Part shown: positions 25,723 to 34,319 of the stretch, piece by piece | Numbering within the stretch: position 1 is the first letter of the stretch | How the letters are laid out: every line of letters starts with the position of its first letter | Assembly (NCBI GenBank): GCA_022360815.1 | Contig: JAKSCC010000267.1 | Coordinates: 1 to 39,233, forward strand | Direction: 5' to 3' | Length of the DNA: 39,233 bases | From: Desulfobacterales bacterium | Lineage (GTDB): Bacteria; Desulfobacterota; Desulfobacteria; Desulfobacterales; Desulfolunaceae | Translations under genes and position numbers: made by a program | Notes under the pieces: model-generated | Seen by the model: the letters and a program-made list of their open reading frames with translations, nothing else | The model's database searches: none | Told to the model about the DNA's origin: nothing

Positions 25723-27399
25723 CTATCGAACACGCACCTGATCGGCCCGATCCACAGAGAGTTCTGGCCCCTTATGGTAACCAACCCTCACCTGTTTCAC
25801 GCAGATCAGGCTATCATTTTTCGGTCGCTTGATCCCTTTGCGAAAGTAGAGACGAATGGATTGGTCGTGTCCATACTTGAGCCACCCACCACGATAAAGG
25901 CCGCAGACCATATCCACAACCTCGTTGGTTTTCTCCTTGCTTCTCAAATCACTCTCTGGCGAAACCGAAAGAAGAAGCGAATCAATAGAAACCACGCCTT
26001 TTACTTTCAGATCAGAAAGGGCAGTGACCTCCCGCAACCCGTTGTAGACACTTAAATGGCGAACCGTCAAAGCCACCACCTGGCCCGGTTTAAGATCTTG
26101 GGCCACTTTATAGAGGTAAACAGCCCGCCCCGAAGGTTCCTTGATCACACCATTTGGGCCTGACTTGTATACCACAACAGCGTCTTCGATGCGATAGTTG
26201 GCTGGCCCCACGGGAAGATTGTAGAGATCGGCAATCCGCTTTTTTACCAATTTCGGTCGTTTTAATGCAGGCGCCTGGACCTTAGCAGGCCCCTTTTGGG
26301 CCACAAAGGGGGCGGTGATAAACTCGGCATAGATGGGCAGGTGATCGGAGTAGCCACGACCAAGATGTTTGCCGCGGCCCTTTTTGGCCCGCTGCCACCG
26401 GTAAATGCCCCCTTTATGAAAAAGCCACTTCGGGGCAAACCGCCCAAACGAACCATCCACGTAACTCACCCCTTTGCTATCAAAAAGAGCCGCCGGAAGC
26501 ACAATGTGATCAAGGCTTCCCTTCTTTCCAAAAAAATTGTAGTTCCACCTCTTTTCAGGAGAGACTTCCAACCAAAGATTAAAAAGACCGCCTTTGCCGG
26601 TTCGTATATCCTCTTTGCTCACCAGCATATCGTCCTTAAGGGTCCCAAGAATATGATTGATACCGGTCAGGCCTGACGTGTCGTTTAACCGAGCGTTATC
26701 GCGAAACGTTTGCCACTCATTGTAGTCGGAATTGAAATCGCCAGCCAACATATAGTCGGTTCCCAGTGGCCATTTTTTTATATCTTTTAACACAGCGTGA
26801 GCAGAGGCCACGCGCTCACTCTCCGGTCCCCTTTTGGAACGCCAGTGGTTGGCGTAGATCACCACCGTCCGCCCCTTGATATTCAAACTGACTCGAAGCA
26901 CCGGCCGCCTCTCTGGGCCGGTCTTTACCTCATGGGTTTCAAGGATGGGAAAGCGAGAGAGCACCGCGCATCGAACCACCACAGGTCGCCTTGAGATGGC
27001 CCCGTGGACCAAAGGGTGCCCTATGGCTGAGAGTTTTTTTTGAAGGCGTGCCAGTGCTTCAGGGGATTCCACCTCCGAAAGCACGGCCACGTCAGCCTTT
27101 GCACTTGCAAGCACTCGTGCCACATTGGCATACTTCACCGAGGCCGTGGTGGGGTTCCACCCATAGCCTGTATTGGGAATATAGCCCACATACTCTTTGC
27201 CGCTTCGCGACAAATCAAAAAGGTTCTCCACATTCCATGAGACCAGCCTGAACCGCACGGGCGGCTCGGCACCAATGGCCCGACTCACCAAAAACAAAGA
27301 GAGCACCCCGACAAAAAAAGGCCGATACAAGGGCAAAGCCCTTTTTCGACCTTTCATAGACCCACTTTTTGTCTTGTACCACAGAGCGTGGCCTATCAT
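25723..27399 (-). CDS. Secreted endonuclease/exonuclease/phosphatase-family protein
   Basis: 558 residues from the ATG at 27399 (AAGGA 6 nt upstream); a start at 27357 would give a shorter basic n-region before the hydrophobic signal segment (FFVGVLSLFLVSRAIGAE). The catalytic domain has the DNase I-like motifs LVSWNVENLFD, VLSEVES, IYANHWRSK, LAGDFNSDY and the final YSDHLPIYAEF, giving the metal, His and Asp residues. The last 180 residues (after about 370) look like a beta-rich OB-fold module (PGQVVALTVRHLSVYNGLREVTAL). Likely exported and cleaves phosphodiester bonds in nucleic acids or lipids; substrate unknown. It follows the kinase gene by 22 nt on the same strand. Confidence 0.82.
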   Translation of the reverse strand: MIGHALWYKTKSGSMKGRKRALPLYRPFFVGVLSLFLVSRAIGAEPPVRFRLVSWNVENLFDLSRSGKEYVGYIPNTGYGWNPTTASVKYANVARVLASAKADVAVLSEVESPEALARLQKKLSAIGHPLVHGAISRRPVVVRCAVLSRFPILETHEVKTGPERRPVLRVSLNIKGRTVVIYANHWRSKRGPESERVASAHAVLKDIKKWPLGTDYMLAGDFNSDYNEWQTFRDNARLNDTSGLTGINHILGTLKDDMLVSKEDIRTGKGGLFNLWLEVSPEKRWNYNFFGKKGSLDHIVLPAALFDSKGVSYVDGSFGRFAPKWLFHKGGIYRWQRAKKGRGKHLGRGYSDHLPIYAEFITAPFVAQKGPAKVQAPALKRPKLVKKRIADLYNLPVGPANYRIEDAVVVYKSGPNGVIKEPSGRAVYLYKVAQDLKPGQVVALTVRHLSVYNGLREVTALSDLKVKGVVSIDSLLLSVSPESDLRSKEKTNEVVDMVCGLYRGGWLKYGHDQSIRLYFRKGIKRPKNDSLICVKQVRVGYHKGPELSVDRADQVRVR

Positions 27400-27421
27400 C
27401 ATGGCATCCTTGAGAAAAGGA

Positions 27422-29758
27422 TCACAGCGTGGGGGCCTCAACTTCAAACGTTTTGTCCAGAGTGGTTCCTTTTGTCACTTCGGTTGAAAACTCAACCCCT
27501 TCGGAACCCACCAATTCCCCCCACACCCGTCCATACATGGAGTAAAATACCGTTTGAAACATTGCACGAAGAAGAGCATCCACCGAAACCTTCATGCCGC
27601 CCTCATCAAAACGCCTCGAAAAGGTCGCCACCTCTTCATACTGCACCTTCACCCCATGAAGCGTGCGCAAAAAGCGAAGAGCCTCAAGAATTAACGCCCG
27701 GTTATCAATGGAGTTCGTCTTTTTGCTTTTCCAGGTGTCAATAAGACGATCCACTTGAAGGGAACTCGCTTTCTTAAGGGTGGACTGGTTCTTCTCACCG
27801 GGAAAAAGAGCCTGCTCTTCCACCATCTTCTCGATCTTCATCTTGAGGTTCAGGGCACAAAAATCGATCTCCGCCTTGAGGCTCTTTTGGTTCTTTTTCA
27901 GAATGATCACCTGAAAGTCTTCCAAAATTTTGGCGTGCTCAGCCATGCCTGCTTCAAACTCAACCACCGCCTTCTTAAAGTAGATACGGCTTACATATTC
28001 GTAAACGTTTTCACCACTTTCAGACTGGACCACCGAGAGTATCCGGACAATTTCAGGAATAAGAACCGCAGACTCCATAAAAAGGTCTTTTCCAGTTACC
28101 ACCTTAAAAATCATAGCCATAATGGCATGCCAATCTTGCAGCCTCAAAATGCGAGCCACCTCACCAAAGGTGTTTGAGATCGCCTCATTTGAAAAAAGGT
28201 TGCTGGGTGTGGCGTAGCGCGGTGTTCCGCCCAAGATGGGTTGTTCGATGCAACCGCTCTCGCCCATGGAGAGATAGGCCGCGGTCTCCACATCAATAAC
28301 CCCCAGCTTAAACTCTGTGGAAACAGAAAGAAATGTAGGGTAGTTGGCTGGGTTTCCTGCAATAAGGAGATTATCGGGCTTGATATCTCGAATGGCGATA
28401 TACCGTTTGTTAAGCCCTGCCAGAAGATCAAGAAGGTTGGTTACAATACTGCAGATCATGGATCGTGTTTTCACCACATTCTTATCAAAAAGAAAACCGT
28501 GAACCATCTCACGATACGTTTTGATCACATCCTCTTTATCGGCCATGGCCTGGGCCGTCACCGTAGCAAGTTCTTCCAAAAATGCCGGAGAAAGGCTCTG
28601 GTCAGCTATCGGTTTTTCAGCCCCAGAAAGATAGTGGATAAACCAGGACCGAACACTGAAAACCGGAAGCGTGTTACCTATGCCGTACTGAACCAGAAGG
28701 CCTCCCACCGCCTCTTCATACTGCTCAAAGGTGCTGTTTATCTGGGAATTCATGACACCACGGTGCTTACCATAACGCCCTTCAAACTCATTGATGTCCC
28801 AAAGGATATGAGGGTGCCCCAGAATCTCCTCTTTGATGCTCTGATCGGAGATGTGAAGATCATCCAAAACTTGATTCAAAAAGTAATAACGAGAGAGATC
28901 CATGAAAAAGGCAAAGGAGGGGCCGATCCTTAAAAAACGCTGAAGCTGAGGCGTCACCGAAATACGGCCCATATGCCCCCGCTCAACTTCAGAAGAAGTT
29001 AAGTTGCTGCTGCGACCGGGCTCCAAAAGTTCCATCATCACCGAAACATTGGGAACCACACACTCGGTGGGTGCCAGGCGATCGGCCAAAGAATTTCCAT
29101 GGGCCAGCTCTTTGATATAATCATCGAAATCGGTCAGGGGCTTGGGAGGAATCTTGACCACAATGTAGCGGTCGTAGATCACAAACCACGTGTAGCTGCG
29201 ATGGCTGTCTGAAACGCCCAAGGGGCCAATGGTCAGTCGGCGGGTACTCCACTCCCCGTTCACCATGACTCCCAACTCGTAGATGGTTCCAAAACTTACC
29301 GTCTGATCGGCCACCTGCTCAAACCGACCGGGGCATTCCATACCCGCACCCAGTTGATACCTGTAGATCTCCAGAAAATGCTTGATCACATCGGCTTCTA
29401 CATAGGTGTAGGCAATGGAGGGCTCCGAACGCACCGCATCGGTGACATCATCTACGCGCTCTTCTCTCTTTTTCGGTCGAATCCGACGCACCCGCTTTGC
29501 CCGGCGACCCGATCGCCCAATGCGCATCCCCGCGTAGACCAAGGCGGCCCCCATGGTAAAGGTGAAAACGAGAGCCATGCCCTCTTCGGTCACCGGGGCA
29601 TCATTGTAAACGAAGAGCACAAAAAAGGTGAGAGGTTCGGCAATGGCACGAACCCAGTGGCCAAAAAAACGCCCAGTATCGTTTAGAAAATCGGGAAAAA
29701 GGGCGATACTTGCCACAAGAAACAAAAGAAAGATGGTGATCCGTTTCTGGTGATTCAT
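27422..29758 (-). CDS. Membrane-anchored divergent protein kinase
   Basis: 778 residues from the ATG at 29758 (an ATG at 29776 is also possible; ribosome sites are weak). Two membrane segments (about 7-22 and 40-80) are followed by a basic stretch (SGRRAKRVRRIRPKKR). Kinase motifs: YIVVKIP (Lys202), YIAIRDIKPDNLLIAGN (Asp458, Asn463) and LGVIDVETA (Asp489, the DFG equivalent), then GGTPRYATP. The gap of about 255 residues between Lys and the catalytic loop is roughly twice that of ordinary kinases. Catalytic residues are kept, so it is probably active on Ser/Thr, but no glycine-rich loop is obvious. The C-terminal 250 residues are helical. The role is unknown; the exported nuclease-like gene follows closely. 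Confidence 0.72.
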   Translation of the reverse strand: MNHQKRITIFLLFLVASIALFPDFLNDTGRFFGHWVRAIAEPLTFFVLFVYNDAPVTEEGMALVFTFTMGAALVYAGMRIGRSGRRAKRVRRIRPKKREERVDDVTDAVRSEPSIAYTYVEADVIKHFLEIYRYQLGAGMECPGRFEQVADQTVSFGTIYELGVMVNGEWSTRRLTIGPLGVSDSHRSYTWFVIYDRYIVVKIPPKPLTDFDDYIKELAHGNSLADRLAPTECVVPNVSVMMELLEPGRSSNLTSSEVERGHMGRISVTPQLQRFLRIGPSFAFFMDLSRYYFLNQVLDDLHISDQSIKEEILGHPHILWDINEFEGRYGKHRGVMNSQINSTFEQYEEAVGGLLVQYGIGNTLPVFSVRSWFIHYLSGAEKPIADQSLSPAFLEELATVTAQAMADKEDVIKTYREMVHGFLFDKNVVKTRSMICSIVTNLLDLLAGLNKRYIAIRDIKPDNLLIAGNPANYPTFLSVSTEFKLGVIDVETAAYLSMGESGCIEQPILGGTPRYATPSNLFSNEAISNTFGEVARILRLQDWHAIMAMIFKVVTGKDLFMESAVLIPEIVRILSVVQSESGENVYEYVSRIYFKKAVVEFEAGMAEHAKILEDFQVIILKKNQKSLKAEIDFCALNLKMKIEKMVEEQALFPGEKNQSTLKKASSLQVDRLIDTWKSKKTNSIDNRALILEALRFLRTLHGVKVQYEEVATFSRRFDEGGMKVSVDALLRAMFQTVFYSMYGRVWGELVGSEGVEFSTEVTKGTTLDKTFEVEAPTL

Positions 29759-30001
29759 TATGGTGATGTTCCGCATGTAGAGGCAAAAAAAACAAAGCGG
29801 CCCGCCATCTAACTTCCCGCTTCGCTCTTGATTCTGAGCCAAAGCAGATCCCCCACAGGCTGTGGCCCGCTGTCACCCACGTCTTATTCTCTTAAGGCAC
29901 CTATTTTATGTACCAGAATCACCCGATGGCGGCAAGCCATTGTACCTGGCCAACAGCAGCCGCCACCCCAAGGCCCATTGATCTGCAGACCCGTTTCTAT
30001 T

Positions 30002-30027
30002 AAAAAACATCAAGCCACTAGGCCTTG
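30002..30027 (-). terminator. Probable intrinsic terminator of glpD
   Basis: On minus, CAAGGCC-TAGT-GGCTTG (one bulged G) ends at the stop codon and is followed by TGTTTTTT. The stem is short but the T run is good. Confidence 0.5.
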
Positions 30028-31572
30028 AGGGTAAGGACTGTAGCACCCCAACCACAGAGTTTCATAGGCACTCACCTCAGCCTCCCACCTCGCATCACTC
30101 CACCCCAAAGGCCCCTGAACCTCATCTCGAATACGCTCCATCAGATCCAGCCCGCCTTTTTCAAGAACCATCCCAAGACGAAGTCTTCGCAGCAAAAGAT
30201 CATCCAGGTGACGCACCTGCTCTAAAGTTGCAGCATAACCCAATTCAGCCCAAAGGTAAGGGGTGCTTCCAATGCACGCGAGATCATCCGTACCCTGGAT
30301 CGTTTCAAGAATCTCCAACGCCCCGCTGCCATAACGTCCCCATAGGCGTTCAAAAAGTATCTCAGGCACCCCAGAGGGCACATCCGGCATCACCTCGCAA
30401 AAGAGGGCATCGTCTTCTCCAACCAGAGGTTCACTTCGAATAAAAGGGCCTACTGACCTTAGGGTGTCCCAAGCAAGACGACGAAATGTGGTGAGTTTGC
30501 CACCGGTCACCGTAACCAATCCGTTGTCCACCCAGACGGCATGCTCACGGGACTCTTGTGAAGCCTCTTTTCCGCCTTCGCTCAGCACCGGCCGCACCCC
30601 TGCAAAAGAGGTGATGGCATCCTCCCTCTTTAAACCAGCATGTGGAATCACCTTCTCCACGGCGGAAAGCAGATAATCCACCTCACTTTCGGTAATCCAG
30701 GGTTCTCGGTTTACATCCCCATCGTAGTCGAGATCGGTGGTTCCCAAAAGCACCACCCCCTGCCAGGGAATCACGAAAAGGGGTCGCTGGTCATCGGGAT
30801 GAAAAAAGCTGATAGCCTGGCTCACAGGCAGTTTCGCTTTGGGAAAAACAAGGTGGCTTCCTCGAAGCGGACGCAAATGAAGCCCGGCTTCTGGTGAGGG
30901 ATGCAGGGTTTCTGCCCAGACACCGGTGGCGTTTACCACGGCTGTGGTGGAGACAAAAAGAGAGTCTTTACTCTCCACATCCACCACCTCCACACCACAA
31001 ACCGCCCCCATGTCATCGCGAACGATACGCGTTGCTTCGGTGTAGTTCATGGCACGCCCCCCTTGCCGCACCCCTTCACAGATCAACCGCTGAACCAGAC
31101 GGGCATCATCCACCTGAGCATCCATAAAGAGGTAACCACCGGTAAGCCCTTCGGTATTGATACCCGGCACCTTTTTTTTCAGCTTTTTGTTGGAGAGATA
31201 CCGATGGCGAAACTTTTTTGCCAAAATATCATAAACGGTTAAGCCTGCCGCCATGGCAGCCCGTCCTGGGCCACCGTCGCTGTAAAGAGGCATGATAAAA
31301 TCGATGGGTGAAACCAAACCCGCCGCCTGGGTTAAAAGACGCTCACGCTCACGCACCGACTCCAGGGTCAATTTAAACTGCGCCTCCTTCAAATACCTTA
31401 ACCCGCCATGAATCAGCTTGGAGGAGCGGCTTGAGGTGCCCCAGGAAAAATCTTTTTTCTCCACCAGAAGAACGCGAAGCCCGTTTCGAACGGCCTCCCG
31501 GAACACACCGGCACCGGTCACACCGCCCCCAATAATCACAAGGTCCATGTTGCACTGTTCACGATCCATCAT
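30010..31572 (-). CDS. glpD: FAD-dependent glycerol-3-phosphate dehydrogenase
   Basis: 520 residues, the usual length for GlpD. The N-terminal FAD motif is DLVIIGGGVTGAGVFREAV. Further family blocks: GTSSRSSKLIHGGLRYL, DAQVDDARLVQ, AVVNATGVWAE, RPLRGSHLVFPKA, VVLLGTTDLDYDGD and FAGVRPVL, and the late VTGGKLTTFRRLAWD. The enzyme oxidises glycerol-3-phosphate to DHAP at the membrane and passes electrons to quinone. AAGGGGG lies just before the ATG pair at 31569/31572. It is followed by fadR in the upstream direction and faces an FGGY kinase and an alkyl-DHAP-synthase-like gene, so here it may supply DHAP for ether lipids or burn glycerol from lipids. Confidence 0.92.
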   Translation of the reverse strand: MMDREQCNMDLVIIGGGVTGAGVFREAVRNGLRVLLVEKKDFSWGTSSRSSKLIHGGLRYLKEAQFKLTLESVRERERLLTQAAGLVSPIDFIMPLYSDGGPGRAAMAAGLTVYDILAKKFRHRYLSNKKLKKKVPGINTEGLTGGYLFMDAQVDDARLVQRLICEGVRQGGRAMNYTEATRIVRDDMGAVCGVEVVDVESKDSLFVSTTAVVNATGVWAETLHPSPEAGLHLRPLRGSHLVFPKAKLPVSQAISFFHPDDQRPLFVIPWQGVVLLGTTDLDYDGDVNREPWITESEVDYLLSAVEKVIPHAGLKREDAITSFAGVRPVLSEGGKEASQESREHAVWVDNGLVTVTGGKLTTFRRLAWDTLRSVGPFIRSEPLVGEDDALFCEVMPDVPSGVPEILFERLWGRYGSGALEILETIQGTDDLACIGSTPYLWAELGYAATLEQVRHLDDLLLRRLRLGMVLEKGGLDLMERIRDEVQGPLGWSDARWEAEVSAYETLWLGCYSPYPQGLVA

Positions 31573-31655
31573 TACCCCCTTGACGATTCATCATGGCTCT
31601 TCGGCAGGCACACCTTTTCCCTGCTTTTATCTACGGGCCATCCACCCTGAGCCTA

Positions 31656-32348
31656 TTACTCTCCTACCATCGATTTCCAAAGCACGGCCGCCTGCTCCAT
31701 GGTCTCTTTCACCACCTTAGCCGCCTGGCCGCAATCTTGATCTGCCACAGCCTTTCGAAGGGAACGGTAGTAATTCAATGACGAGTTTCGAAACTCGGCC
31801 ACATCAAAATAGAGAACACCCATATTGCAGAACATCTCACCAAAATCATTTAAAATCATTCGATAAAAAGGATTCCCTGAAAAATCAGAGATCACAAGAT
31901 GCAGCCCCCAATCGTATTCCACATAACTGACAGCATTCTCCTCAAGCTGCTCCGCCTGGGCAAGGTACTCCAGAAGCCCTTCGCGATTCTCCCACACGGC
32001 AAAATGCATCATGCGCGGCATAATGGCCGTACGAAGCTCAAGGAAATGGGAGACAAACGCATCTGGTACATAGCCTTTGTGGCGCGTTAGTGTTGAGAGA
32101 ATGCCAAGGCCACCGGTTTTGAGGTAATCGTTTACAAGAGTCGGTTTGCCATGGGCAATGGTAATCCACCCTTCGGTCTCCATCTGCTTTAAGGTTTCAC
32201 GTAAGGTGGGGCGGGTCAGCCCAAGCTCTTCGGCAAGGGCTCGCTCAGCAGGCAACTTGCTTCCCGGTGGAAATGTTCCATCCAAAATGGCGCTTATGAG
32301 TTTATGCTCAGCAAATTTTGTGGCTCGAACAGGCTTCTCTTGTCTCAT
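31656..32348 (-). CDS. fadR: FadR-type GntR-family regulator
   Basis: 230 residues. The winged helix (FPPGSKLPAERALAEELGLTRPTLRETLKQMETEGWITIAHGKPTLVNDY) and the following GGLGILSTLTRH match enterobacterial FadR better than other GntR proteins (compare the WLTIQHGKPTKVN block). The C-terminal half is helical with the SGNPFYRMILNDF block of the acyl-CoA-binding domain. FadR proteins bind DNA and leave it when long-chain acyl-CoA binds. The gene lies between glpD (same strand) and the divergent kinase operon, so it likely controls this lipid locus and itself. A GGAGG ribosome site lies about 10 nt before the ATG. Confidence 0.82.
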   Translation of the reverse strand: MRQEKPVRATKFAEHKLISAILDGTFPPGSKLPAERALAEELGLTRPTLRETLKQMETEGWITIAHGKPTLVNDYLKTGGLGILSTLTRHKGYVPDAFVSHFLELRTAIMPRMMHFAVWENREGLLEYLAQAEQLEENAVSYVEYDWGLHLVISDFSGNPFYRMILNDFGEMFCNMGVLYFDVAEFRNSSLNYYRSLRKAVADQDCGQAAKVVKETMEQAAVLWKSMVGE

Positions 32349-32399
32349 GCGCTCACTTCCTCCATTTTTTTCTTTGCATCGCCTTGAATATCTGGTAAG

Positions 32400-32430
32400 A
32401 GGTCATACCACTACCGGTTTTGTGTGTCAA
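32400..32430 (-). promoter_or_regulatory. fadR promoter with overlapping FadR-like operator
   Basis: On minus, TTGACA (32425-32430), 17 nt, then TATGAC (32402-32407) make a good sigma-70 promoter, with a start near 32395. The -10 box lies inside AGGTCATACCA (plus, 32400-32410), which matches the E. coli FadR core TGGTCNGACCA except for two bases. A longer repeat TGGTA-N8-TACCA also covers it (32393-32410). Binding there would block RNA polymerase, suggesting autorepression. Confidence 0.5.
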
Positions 32431-32495
32431 GGAACTCTCATAGCTTTATTTTGCTATACGAGGTAACAATAAACAATGTTGCCTTTACGAAACTT

Positions 32496-32524
32496 TTGAT
32501 ATTCAAAGACACACACCCTGTAAG
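32496..32524 (+). promoter_or_regulatory. Possible promoter of the FGGY kinase operon
   Basis: TTGATA (32496-32501), a 17-nt spacer and TGTAAG (32519-32524) form a moderate sigma-70-like promoter, with a leader of about 180 nt before the kinase ATG. The rest of the 365-nt divergent region holds no gene I can support. Confidence 0.3.
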
Positions 32525-32713
32525 GCAATAGCTTAGCTGCCTGCTCCGTAAGAAAATGTGTGAAATCAGCATGACCGTGCAAAATGGCACCACACCCAAA
32601 TGAAACATTCCTGCTGATGCCACCCTACGAATCGGGTTCAACGCCTTACACTTTTTTCAATAAATCATGCGGTCTTTAAGCACCTTCTGCCAACATCGAA
32701 TGCAAGGAACGTC

Positions 32714-34261
32714 ATGAAACGCGTCATCGCCTCCATCGATTGCGGTACCCAGAGCATGCGGGCCCTTCTCTTTGACCAAGACGGCCAGTTGCTTGACAGT
32801 GAGCAAGTCGAGTATGCGCCCTATTTCAGCAAATACCCAGGGTGGGCCGAACAGGACCCCGAACTCTTTTGGGAGAGTCTGGTTCAGGCTCTTCACACCC
32901 TAAAAGCACGATGCCCCCACTACTTCGATGCCATCTGTGGCGTGGGCATCACCACGCAGCGTGCCACCATGATCAATGTGGACGAAGAGGGTATTCCCCT
33001 GCGCCCGGCCATCACCTGGTTGGATCAGCGCAAGGCCACGCCTGTCTTCTCTCCTCCGTTCCCCTTAAAGTCCCTGCTCTCCCTTGTGGGGGTCAAGCGC
33101 ATCTTCGACAAAGTTCAAAGTGAAGGCAAATGCAACTGGATCAGGCAAAACCAGCCCGATGTCTGGAGTAAAACCCACAAATACCTTCAGGTCTCCGGTT
33201 TTCTCAACCACCGGCTTACCGGACTTTTTGCAGATTCGTCTGCCTCGCAAATCGGCCACATTCCCTTTAACTACAAGTCGCGACAGTGGAGTGGCCCATT
33301 TTCCCCTCTTTCCCTTCTCTTTCCCGTTGAAAAAAACAAGCTTCCCGAAGTGAAAGAGCCTGGAGAGATCCTTGGTCACATCACCCGCAAGGCCTCAAAG
33401 GCCACCGGCCTTGCCATGGGAATTCCTGTGATCGCCTGCGGTTCAGACAAGGGGTGTGAAACCCTGGGCATGGGGGTTCTTGACGAATCACAGGCCAGTT
33501 TAAGCTTCGGCACCACCGCCACAGTACAGATCAGCACCCAGCGCTACTTTGAACCCACCCGATTCATGCCCCCTTACCCGGCCCCCATTCCAGGCCACTG
33601 GAACCCGGAAATTGAAATTTTCAGGGGCTACTGGATGATCACCTGGTTTAAAAACGAGTTTGCCCACAAAGAGGTGACAAGCGCCTTGGAAAAGGGAACC
33701 CTTCCGGAACAGGAGATGGACAGACTCCTGGAGAGGGCACCAGCCGGAGCCATGGGCCTTATGGTTCAGCCCTATTGGGGCCCGGGATTGGAACACCCCG
33801 AAGCCAAGGGGGCCATGGTGGGATTTGGGGACGTCCACAAAAAGGAGCATGTCTACAAAGCCGTTATCGAAGGCCTTGGTTACGCTCTTTTAGAGGGGCT
33901 TGAAAAGCTGGAGAAAAAGACGGGAAAAAGGGTAGAAAGCCTTGCTGTCTCCGGAGGTGCATCCCGAAGCGACCAGATCTGCCAGATCTCAGCCGATATC
34001 ATGGGACGGACCTTGCTTCGAGGGCGAACCACCGAAACGTCAGGGCTGGGGGCCGCCATTGTCACAGCCGTGGGGGTAAAGCTCTATCCCAGCTTCCATC
34101 AGGCCATTGGGAAGATGGTTCACAATGAGACCACATTCATTCCAGACCCCGACCGCACCCGCCTCTACCGAACGCTCTACCAGAGGGTCTATAAAAAAAT
34201 ATTCAAACGCCTCAGCCCTATTTACAAAGAGATTCGGGAGATTACCGGATACCCTGAGTAA
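32714..34261 (+). CDS. FGGY-family carbohydrate/polyol kinase
   Basis: 515 residues, normal for the family. The N-terminal phosphate motif is VIASIDCGTQSMRALLFD; then WAEQDPELFWESL, GVGITTQRATMINVD, PAITWLDQRK, and the C-terminal SLAVSGGASRSDQICQISADIMG with the adenosine-binding glycines. FGGY kinases phosphorylate glycerol, xylulose, ribulose and similar sugars with ATP. It does not look like a canonical GlpK, so glycerol is only one option; glyceryl ether or another polyol could be the substrate. AAGGA lies 5 nt before the ATG. It starts a plus-strand operon with the flavoprotein gene 58 nt downstream, facing fadR. Confidence 0.85.
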   Translation: MKRVIASIDCGTQSMRALLFDQDGQLLDSEQVEYAPYFSKYPGWAEQDPELFWESLVQALHTLKARCPHYFDAICGVGITTQRATMINVDEEGIPLRPAITWLDQRKATPVFSPPFPLKSLLSLVGVKRIFDKVQSEGKCNWIRQNQPDVWSKTHKYLQVSGFLNHRLTGLFADSSASQIGHIPFNYKSRQWSGPFSPLSLLFPVEKNKLPEVKEPGEILGHITRKASKATGLAMGIPVIACGSDKGCETLGMGVLDESQASLSFGTTATVQISTQRYFEPTRFMPPYPAPIPGHWNPEIEIFRGYWMITWFKNEFAHKEVTSALEKGTLPEQEMDRLLERAPAGAMGLMVQPYWGPGLEHPEAKGAMVGFGDVHKKEHVYKAVIEGLGYALLEGLEKLEKKTGKRVESLAVSGGASRSDQICQISADIMGRTLLRGRTTETSGLGAAIVTAVGVKLYPSFHQAIGKMVHNETTFIPDPDRTRLYRTLYQRVYKKIFKRLSPIYKEIREITGYPE

Positions 34262-34319
34262 AATTCATACACGATGCAATGCGGGTCGCTTTAACTGCAG
34301 AGATGAAGGAGATGTGATC

